From Vallicoccus soli (GTDB lineage: Bacteria; Actinomycetota; Actinomycetes; Motilibacterales; Motilibacteraceae), in assembly GCF_003594885.1 (NCBI RefSeq), contig NZ_QZEZ01000002.1, positions 248,001-312,000 on the forward strand: a DNA stretch of 64,000 nt. Direction: 5' to 3'. The notes below the pieces were generated by a model. It worked only from the letters and a program-made list of their open reading frames with translations, searched no databases and was not told the DNA's origin. This document shows positions 58,907 to 64,000 of this stretch, in pieces. The translations under genes and the position numbers were made by a program. The first letter of the stretch is position 1, and the number at the start of each line of letters is the position of its first letter.

Positions 58907-59185
58907 CTAGCCGGGGATGACGCCGTCGTCGAGGAGCAGCGCGCGCACCTCGTCGACGTGCGCGTCGTCGCCCGGCAGGATCGCGTCGGACGCGTCGAGG
59001 TCCTCGTCGGGCAGCAGCTCGCCGGCCTGGCGCACGTGGTCGAGCAGGCCGGTCAGGGCGCGGCGGAAGGTGTCGTCGTCGTCGGTGGCGACCGCCTCCT
59101 CGAGCGCGTCGTCCAGCGCCTGCAGCTGCTCGACGGCGTCGTCGGGGACGAGGTACTGGCCGTCGCCGAGGATCCGGATGATCAC
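58907..59185 (-). CDS. pspAA: PspA-associated protein PspAA
   Basis: A 92-residue acidic protein: VIIRILGDGQYLVPDDAVEQ, then a helical region with LEEAVATDDDDTFRRAL and a C-terminal DEVRALLLDDGVIPG. This matches PspAA, the small conserved partner of actinobacterial and haloarchaeal PspA. GTG 59185 overlaps the pspA stop by 4 bases, indicating coupled translation and probably a direct complex. Function not known in detail. Confidence 0.9.
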   Translation of the reverse strand: MIIRILGDGQYLVPDDAVEQLQALDDALEEAVATDDDDTFRRALTGLLDHVRQAGELLPDEDLDASDAILPGDDAHVDEVRALLLDDGVIPG

Positions 59186-59979
59186 GCCTGGTCCCCCTCG
59201 CGCGGCTGCTGCGCGGCCTGCGGCTGGGCCGCCGGCTGCGCGGCGGGGGCGCCGGCCTCGAGCTGCTGCGGCGCCGCCGAGCCCGCGAGCTCGCCCTTCA
59301 TGCGCTGCAGCTCCAGCTCCACGTCGCTGCCGGAGGACAGCCGCTCGAGCTCGAGGGTGATGTCGTCCTTCGACGTGCCGGTGGGGTCGTCGAGCGCGCC
59401 CGAGGCCATGAGCTCGTCGATCGCGCCGGCGCGGGCCTGCATGCTCGCGGTCTTGTCCTCCGCGCGCTGGATGGCCAGGCCGACGTCGCCCATCTCCTCG
59501 GAGATGCCGCTGAACGCCTCGCCGATGCGCGTCTGCGCCTCGGCCGCGGTGTACGTCGCCTTGATCGTCTCCTTGCGGGTGCGGAAGGCGTCGACCTTGG
59601 CCTGCAGGCGCTGCGAGGCGAGGGTGAGCTTCTCCTCCTCGCCCTGCAGGGCGGCGTACTGCGTCTGCAGGTCCGTCAGCTGCTGCTGCAGCCCGGAGCG
59701 GCGGGTGAGCGCCTCGCGGGCGAGGTCCTCCCGGCCCGCGGCCAGCGCCTGGCGGCCCTGGCCCTGGAGCTTGTCGGACTGCTGCTGGAGCCCGTTCATC
59801 TGCAGCTCGAGGCGCTTGCGCGACGTGGCGACGTCGGCGACGCCGCGGCGCACCTTCTGGAGCAGCTCGAGCTGCTTCTGGTACGAGTAGTCCAGCGTCT
59901 CGCGCGGGTCCTCCGCGCGGTCGAGCGCCTTGTTGGCCTTCGCGGAGAAGACCATCGACATCCGCTTCATGAGTCCCAT
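59182..59979 (-). CDS. pspA: Phage shock protein A (PspA/IM30/Vipp1 family)
   Basis: A 265-residue ESCRT-III-like membrane-remodelling protein. It begins MGLMKRMSMVFSAKANKALD with an amphipathic N-terminal helix, followed by long coiled-coil helices (about 25-190) and a C-terminal acidic then Ala/Gln-rich tail. It binds and stabilises stressed inner membrane. It heads pspA-pspAA-htpX-pspAB. A TAGTGT hexamer (60043-60048, minus strand) lies ~65 bases upstream, leaving a leader with a GGGGGAG ribosome site. Regulation by an envelope-stress sigma factor is expected but no clear site is visible. Confidence 0.94.
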   Translation of the reverse strand: MGLMKRMSMVFSAKANKALDRAEDPRETLDYSYQKQLELLQKVRRGVADVATSRKRLELQMNGLQQQSDKLQGQGRQALAAGREDLAREALTRRSGLQQQLTDLQTQYAALQGEEEKLTLASQRLQAKVDAFRTRKETIKATYTAAEAQTRIGEAFSGISEEMGDVGLAIQRAEDKTASMQARAGAIDELMASGALDDPTGTSKDDITLELERLSSGSDVELELQRMKGELAGSAAPQQLEAGAPAAQPAAQPQAAQQPREGDQA

Positions 59980-60112
59980 GGAGGGGCTCCCCCTTCACCT
60001 CGGCGCGCTCCGGTGCCCTGACGTCCCGTCCCGGACGCGACCACACTAGGGGTGACGATCGGGACGGGCGAGGGATTCCCCGGCGGGCCGGGGACAAGCC
60101 AGGGTCGCAGCA

Positions 60113-60171
60113 CGGGACGACCCCGGGTCGGGCCGGGGGTCGGCCCGGGGTCCTCCCCGGGGGTCGTCCCG
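60113..60171. other. Large GC-rich inverted repeat between divergent genes
   Basis: Perfect 12-bp arms CGGGACGACCCC (60113-60124) and GGGGTCGTCCCG (60160-60171) enclose further self-complementary GC runs (GGGCC/GGCCC). It lies between pspA and the DUF3043 gene. It could be a cruciform, a regulatory site or a terminator; nothing in the sequence decides. Confidence 0.6.
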
Positions 60172-60211
60172 GCGCGGGCGCCGGGCGGCGCCGCCGGGGC
60201 CGCCGTCCACC

Positions 60212-60217
60212 TATCCT
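60212..60217 (+). promoter_or_regulatory. Probable leaderless -10 element for the DUF3043 gene
   Basis: TATCCT ends 6 bases before GTG 60224, the closest match to the TATAAT consensus among the leaderless examples. Confidence 0.6.
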
Positions 60218-60223
60218 GGGCGC

Positions 60224-60838
60224 GTGTTCGGACGCCGCTCCTCCCAGACCGCCCAGGACCCCGCCCCCGCCGCGACGGGGGCCACCGCGCTGCAGCCCGA
60301 GCGCGGCACCGGGACGGGCAAGGGGCGCCCGACGCCGAAGCGCTCCGAGGCCGAGGCCGCGCGGCGCCAGCGGGCCAAGCCGCCGGCGAGCCGGCGCGAG
60401 GCCGCCAAGCGCATGCGCGAGGACGCGCGGGCCGAGCGGCTGCGCCGGCGCCAGGCGCTCGTGTCGGGGGACGAGCGCTACCTGCCGGCGCGCGACAAGG
60501 GCCCGGTGCGCGCCTTCGTGCGCGACTTCATCGACGCGCGGCGCAGCGTGGCCGAGTTCTTCATCGTCGTCGCGCTCGCGGTGCTGGTGCTCAGCGTCGT
60601 CGCCCCGCCGCTGGGCCTCGTGGTCGTCGCCAACGCGGCGTTCCTGCTGTGGACCGTGATGCTCGTGCTCATCGTCCTGGACTCGGTCGTCCTCGGCACC
60701 CGCCTGAAGAAGGAGGTGCGCCGGCGCTTCCCGGACGAGACGACGAAGGGCGCGGTGGCGTACGGGCTGATGCGCAGCACCCAGCTGCGCCGCCTGCGCC
60801 TGCCGGCGCCGAGGGTGAAGCCGGGCGCCGTCGTCTGA
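60224..60838 (+). CDS. DUF3043 membrane protein
   Basis: A 204-residue protein conserved in actinobacteria. A long basic N-terminal half (residues 20-85, KGRPTPKRSEAEAARRQRAK and RMREDARAERLRRRQ) is followed by two hydrophobic segments (FFIVVALAVLVLSVVA and AAFLLWTVMLVLIVLDSVVL) and a basic tail with AYGLMRSTQLRRLRLP. The pattern matches DUF3043. The basic domain presumably faces the cytoplasm. Function unknown. GTG 60224 is preceded by a leaderless-type -10. Confidence 0.85.
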   Translation: MFGRRSSQTAQDPAPAATGATALQPERGTGTGKGRPTPKRSEAEAARRQRAKPPASRREAAKRMREDARAERLRRRQALVSGDERYLPARDKGPVRAFVRDFIDARRSVAEFFIVVALAVLVLSVVAPPLGLVVVANAAFLLWTVMLVLIVLDSVVLGTRLKKEVRRRFPDETTKGAVAYGLMRSTQLRRLRLPAPRVKPGAVV

Positions 60839-60893
60839 GCCGTCGTGCGACCCCGCCGTGGCGGGGGCCGCGGGGGTGGGCGAGGGTGGCGCC

Positions 60894-61898
60894 ATGGAGT
60901 TCCGCCACCTGGGCCGCAGCGGCCTGATGATCAGCGAGATCGCGTACGGCAACTGGCTCACCCACGGGAGCCAGGTCGAGGAGGAGGCGGCGTTCGCCTG
61001 CGTGCACGCCGCCCTCGACGCCGGCATCACCACCTTCGACACCGCCGACGTCTACGCCGGCACCCGGGCCGAGGAGGTGCTCGGGCGCGCCCTGCAGGGC
61101 CAGCGCCGCGAGGGCCTGGAGGTCTTCACCAAGGTCTACTGGCCCACGGGCCCGGGGCCGAACGACCGCGGCCTGTCGCGCAAGCACGTCATGGAGTCGA
61201 TCCACGGGTCGCTGCGCCGGCTGCGCACCGACTACGTCGACCTCTACCAGGCGCACCGCTACGACGTGGAGACCCCGCTCGAGGAGACGATGCAGGCGTT
61301 CGCCGACATCGTCCACCAGGGCAAGGCCCACTACATCGGCGTCTCGGAGTGGACCGCCGAGCAGATCCGCGAGGGCCACGCGCTGGCGCAGCAGCTGGGC
61401 ATCCAGCTGGTGTCGAGCCAGCCCCAGTACTCCGCCCTGTGGCGGGTCATCGAGGGCGAGGTCGTGCCGACCTGCCGCGAGCTCGGCATCGGCCAGATCG
61501 TGTGGTCGCCCATCGCGCAGGGCGTGCTCACCGGCAAGTACCGGCCCGGCGCGGAGCCGCCGGCGGGCTCGCGGGCGACGGACCAGAACGGCGGCGCGGG
61601 CATGATCGCGCGCTGGATGCGCGACGACGTGCTCGAGCGGGTGCAGGAGCTGCGCCCGGTCGCGGACGACCTCGGCATGTCGATGGCGGCGCTCGCCGTG
61701 GCCTGGGTGCTGCAGAACGACGGCGTCTCCGCGGCGATCATCGGCGCCTCGCGCCCGGAGCAGGTGCACGACAACGTCAAGGCCGCCGGCGTGCGCCTGT
61801 CCCCCGACGTCATGGCGCGCATCGAGGAGGTCCTGGCGCCGGTCGCCGAGACCGACCCGGCCCGCACCGCGGCGGGGGCCCCGCAGCAGCGCCCCTGA
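60894..61898 (+). CDS. Aldo/keto reductase (potassium-channel beta-subunit type)
   Basis: A 334-residue NADPH-dependent oxidoreductase with a TIM barrel. MEFRHLGRSGLMISEIAYGN is the typical N terminus, FDTADVYAGTRAEEVLGRAL carries the catalytic Asp and Tyr near 45-53, VFTKVYW the Lys, and LYQAHRYD the His. IIGASRPEQVHDNV near the C terminus binds the cofactor phosphate. Belongs to the AKR family including YghZ and Kv-beta. ATG 60894 is chosen over an in-frame GTG at 60858 because GAGGG lies about 10 bases upstream and conservation starts here. Substrate unknown. Confidence 0.92.
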   Translation: MEFRHLGRSGLMISEIAYGNWLTHGSQVEEEAAFACVHAALDAGITTFDTADVYAGTRAEEVLGRALQGQRREGLEVFTKVYWPTGPGPNDRGLSRKHVMESIHGSLRRLRTDYVDLYQAHRYDVETPLEETMQAFADIVHQGKAHYIGVSEWTAEQIREGHALAQQLGIQLVSSQPQYSALWRVIEGEVVPTCRELGIGQIVWSPIAQGVLTGKYRPGAEPPAGSRATDQNGGAGMIARWMRDDVLERVQELRPVADDLGMSMAALAVAWVLQNDGVSAAIIGASRPEQVHDNVKAAGVRLSPDVMARIEEVLAPVAETDPARTAAGAPQQRP

Positions 61899-61907
61899 GG
61901 GTGCCCC

Positions 61908-61933
61908 CCCGGCGGCCCCGCGGGGACGCCGGG
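61908..61933. terminator. Hairpin between convergent genes
   Basis: 7-bp stem CCCGGCG (61908-61914) with CGCCGGG (61927-61933) around a self-complementary CCCCGCGGGG core. It sits in the 49-base gap between the reductase stop and the stop of the small minus-strand gene. Confidence 0.6.
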
Positions 61934-61947
61934 CGCGGGGGCGGGCG

Positions 61948-62163
61948 TCAGGACGCCGGGTCGAGGCTCATCGGCCCGTAGACCGTGCGCCCGTCCTCGC
62001 GCAGCACCACCTGGGCGACGCCGCGCTCGCGCAGCTCGCGCCACGTCTCGCCGAGCCACGACTCGGCGTCGGCCTGCGTCGGGAAGCCCTCGCGCGGCAG
62101 TCCCGGGTCGTCCACCTCGGCGCCCTCGGGCGTCTCGTAGCGCCAGGTCCACGACGTCGCCAC
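61948..62163 (-). CDS. Conserved small hypothetical protein
   Basis: A 71-residue protein: ATSWTWRYETPEGAEV, PTQADAESWLGETWRELRE and VVLREDGRTVYGPMSL. Its short beta-rich ends with a central helix and the closing YGPMSL are seen in many actinobacterial small proteins of unknown function. GTG 62163. Convergent with the aldo/keto reductase and divergent from cobU. No function is proposed. Confidence 0.75.
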   Translation of the reverse strand: MATSWTWRYETPEGAEVDDPGLPREGFPTQADAESWLGETWRELRERGVAQVVLREDGRTVYGPMSLDPAS

Positions 62164-62276
62164 GGCTGCTCCTCCCCGCCGGGCGCCGGCGCGCCCGCGC
62201 GCCGGCCACTGTGCCAGAGCCGGCGGCGGGCGGCCCGCGGGAGGATGGGGGCCCGGCGAGGAGACGGAGGTGGGCC

Positions 62277-63413
62277 GTGGAGGTCGTCCTGCTCGGCACG
62301 GGCGGCGCCGCCGGCTGCCCGCGCCCGACGTGCGCGTGCCCGACGTGCTCGGCCCTGCGGCAGCGGGGGGCGTGGCACGGTCCGACCGCCGTCCTGGTGG
62401 ACGGCGCCCTGCTGCTCGGCGGCGGGCCGCACGTGGTCGCGGCCGCCGCGCGCGCGGGGCGCTCCCTGGCCGGGCTGGGCCGGGTCGTCGCGCTGCCGGG
62501 CACCGCGGGCGCACCGGCCCCGGTCGCCCCGGTGCCGCCGCACGCGCTGCGCCAGCCGGCGCCCGGCGTCGTCGACGTGCGCGGCCCGGACGGCGACCGG
62601 CTGCTGCTCGCCGCCGCACCGCTCGGCCCCCCCGTCCTCGACGCGACGGCCGGGGCCGCGTACGACGTCGTGGTGCTCGCCCTCCCGCTCGCCGCGGCGG
62701 TCCCCGCCCTCGCGGCGCTGCGCGCCTCCGGCGCGGCCGCGCCGCGCACCCGCGTGGTGCTCGCCGGCCTGGACCACGACGCCCCGCCGCCGGACGAGCT
62801 GGCGCGCCGGGCCCGCGCGTGGGGCGTGCAGGTCGGTGAGGACGGCCTCGTGGTGGGCGGCCCCGCGGCACCGCCCCGGCCGCACCGGGTCCTCGTCCTC
62901 GGCGGGGCGCGCTCCGGCAAGTCGCTGGAGGCCGAGCGGCGCCTGGGCGCCGAGCCGCGCGTGCGCTACGTCGCCACCGCGCCGGACCGCCCGGGCGACG
63001 CCGAGTGGGCCGAGCGGGTCGCCGCGCACCGCGCCCGGCGGCCGCCCGGCTGGCGCACCACCGAGACGTCCGACGTCGCCGGGGCGCTCGCCGTGCCCGG
63101 GCCTCCGCTGCTCGTCGACTGCCTCGGGCTCTGGCTCACCGGCGTGGTCGACGGCGCCGGGCCGGGGGCCTGGGACGGCGACCCCGCGGCCCGCGAGCGG
63201 GTGCGCCGGCGGGTCGACGAGCTCGTCACCGCCTGGTCGGGCGCCGCCGCTCCCGTCGTCGCGGTGAGCAACGAGGTCGGCAGCGGCGTCGTCCCGGCCA
63301 CCGCGTCGGGACGGCTGTTCCGCGACGAGCTCGGACGGCTCAACGCGCTCGTCGCCGCGGCGAGCGACGAGGTGCTGCTCGTCGTGGCCGGGCAGGCCCT
63401 GCGCCTGCGCTGA
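62277..63413 (+). CDS. cobU: Adenosylcobinamide kinase/guanylyltransferase with N-terminal MBL-like domain
   Basis: A 378-residue fusion. The N-terminal ~200 residues begin EVVLLGTGGAAGCPRPTCAC with a second CPTC pair, as in metallo-beta-lactamase PhnP-type proteins, but no HxHxDH metal motif follows. The C-terminal ~175 residues are CobU: Walker A LVLGGARSGKSLEAE near 208, VDCLGLWLTG and VSNEVGSGVVPATASGR. It phosphorylates adenosylcobinamide and attaches GMP, in assembling the cobamide lower loop. Streptomyces CobU proteins have the same extended layout. GTG 62277 follows GGAGG; cobT begins 24 bases after the stop. Confidence 0.88.
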   Translation: MEVVLLGTGGAAGCPRPTCACPTCSALRQRGAWHGPTAVLVDGALLLGGGPHVVAAAARAGRSLAGLGRVVALPGTAGAPAPVAPVPPHALRQPAPGVVDVRGPDGDRLLLAAAPLGPPVLDATAGAAYDVVVLALPLAAAVPALAALRASGAAAPRTRVVLAGLDHDAPPPDELARRARAWGVQVGEDGLVVGGPAAPPRPHRVLVLGGARSGKSLEAERRLGAEPRVRYVATAPDRPGDAEWAERVAAHRARRPPGWRTTETSDVAGALAVPGPPLLVDCLGLWLTGVVDGAGPGAWDGDPAARERVRRRVDELVTAWSGAAAPVVAVSNEVGSGVVPATASGRLFRDELGRLNALVAAASDEVLLVVAGQALRLR

Positions 63414-63423
63414 GCGGGGCCCC

Positions 63424-63429
63424 TAGGCT
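63424..63429 (+). promoter_or_regulatory. Probable leaderless -10 element for cobT
   Basis: TAGGCT ends 8 bases before GTG 63438 and lies just after the cobU stop, so cobT may have its own start of transcription besides read-through. Confidence 0.5.
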
Positions 63430-63437
63430 CGGCGCCC

Positions 63438-64000
63438 GTGACCGACACCCCCGCCCCCCCGGAGCAGCCCGAGCACGGGGCGGCCGCGGCGCCGGAGGGC
63501 GCCGGCGGCGCCACCGCCCTCGTCGACCTCGACCGGCTGTCCCAGTCGGTGCGGCGCCCGGACGAGGGCGCGCGCACCGCGGCCCGCGAGCGCCAGGGCG
63601 CGCTCATCAAGCCCGCGGGGGCGCTCGGGCGCCTGGAGGAGCTGTCGGTCTGGCTGGCCGGCGCCCAGGGCGCGAGCCCCCCGCGGCCGCTGGAGCGGGT
63701 GCGCGTCGTCGTCTTCGCCGGCGACCACGGCATCGCCCGGGCCGGCGTCTCGGCGTACCCGCCCGAGGTCACCGCGCAGATGGTGGCGGGGATCCTCGCC
63801 GGGTCGGCGGCCGTCAGCGTCCTCGCCCGCACCCTCGGCGCGTCGGTGCGCGTGGTGGACATGGCCGTCGACGCGGACACGCCGCCCGAGGTGTCCGCGC
63901 ACAAGGTGCGCCGCGGCTCGGGCCGCATCGACGTCGAGGACGCCCTGACCCGCGGCGAGGCGGAGGCCGCCTTCCGGGCCGGCATGCAGGTCGCCGACGA
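63438..64000 (+). CDS. cobT: Nicotinate-nucleotide--dimethylbenzimidazole phosphoribosyltransferase, partial
   Basis: The first 187 residues are visible; the gene runs off the end of the window. After a ~28-residue Pro/Glu-rich leader come [40 protein letters not shown] and [19 protein letters not shown], the conserved substrate-site blocks of CobT, then [20 protein letters not shown]. It activates dimethylbenzimidazole to alpha-ribazole phosphate for the cobamide lower ligand. GTG 63438 follows 24 bases after cobU, so the two form a cobamide-assembly unit that probably continues (for example cobS) beyond the window. Confidence 0.93.
   Translation, partial: MTDTPAPPEQPEHGAAAAPEGAGGATALVDLDRLSQSVRRPDEGARTAARERQGALIKPAGALGRLEELSVWLAGAQGASPPRPLERVRVVVFAGDHGIARAGVSAYPPEVTAQMVAGILAGSAAVSVLARTLGASVRVVDMAVDADTPPEVSAHKVRRGSGRIDVEDALTRGEAEAAFRAGMQVAD

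Noticed and set aside
62164-62276. Cobalamin riboswitch ahead of cobU
   Set aside because: The 113-base gap lacks the B12-box (GCCACTG-type) core and is too short for the aptamer.

Overview
The window is very GC-rich throughout (third codon positions almost all G or C), uses GTG and some TTG starts, and packs genes through 4-base stop/start overlaps (15 pairs). It carries actinobacterial hallmarks: qcrCAB/ctaCDEF respiratory genes, PimB'-type mannosyltransferase, a c-di-AMP riboswitch before an NlpC/P60 hydrolase, an IdeR-type iron box and a PspA-PspAA-HtpX-PspAB operon. It is a chromosomal segment of a high-GC actinomycete; I cannot name the genus. No rRNA, tRNA, CRISPR array, phage or insertion sequence was recognised. 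Gene order from about 11 to 52 kb resembles the Mycobacterium tuberculosis Rv2181-Rv2204c neighbourhood and its Streptomyces counterpart.

Layout. 0.2-9.5 kb: PPi-dependent phosphofructokinase, then the osmolyte N-acetylglutaminylglutamine amide (NAGGN) pair asnO-ngg, two VOC proteins, nadE, and the M42 peptidase that normally completes the NAGGN trio. 9.5-17.5 kb: LuxR-type two-component pair, acyltransferase, a LOR/SDH-domain (ornithine cyclodeaminase-like) protein, and an iron-box-preceded FecCD-FecCD-ATPase importer. 17.5-30.6 kb: endonuclease/phosphatase, ROK glucokinase, ArsA-like protein, SRPBCC protein, a polyprenol/mannosyl transfer group (methyltransferase, GT2, GT87, PimB'-like GT4), two metalloproteases and the riboswitch-controlled NlpC/P60 gene. 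30.7-37.6 kb: NYN protein, DEDDh-UvrC fusion, trpD and small conserved genes. 37.7-46.6 kb: ctaE-qcrC-qcrA-qcrB on the + strand and ctaC-ctaD-ctaF on the - strand, converging on a 1.7 kb repeat-rich, nearly gene-free island. 46.8-53.2 kb: NifS-like protein and TusA, aat, adoK, a secreted RCC1-repeat protein, erpA, nadA. 53.2-60 kb: the 10-methyl fatty acid pair (tmsA-tmsB type), an M20 peptidase and the Psp envelope-stress operon. 60.2-64 kb: DUF3043 membrane protein, aldo/keto reductase, cobU and the start of cobT.

Functions cluster into osmoprotection (NAGGN), respiration (bcc-aa3 supercomplex), envelope biogenesis and stress (PIM-type glycosylation, NlpC/P60, Psp, methyl-branched lipids), iron/sulfur and NAD metabolism, and cobamide assembly. 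The least explained sequence is the intergenic repeat family sharing a GCATGATC(A/G)CGGC core, found at 6.05 kb and repeatedly at 42.1-43.5 kb. A recurrent promoter architecture (TANNNT followed 6-8 nt later by ATG/GTG) indicates that many genes here are probably transcribed without a 5' leader.
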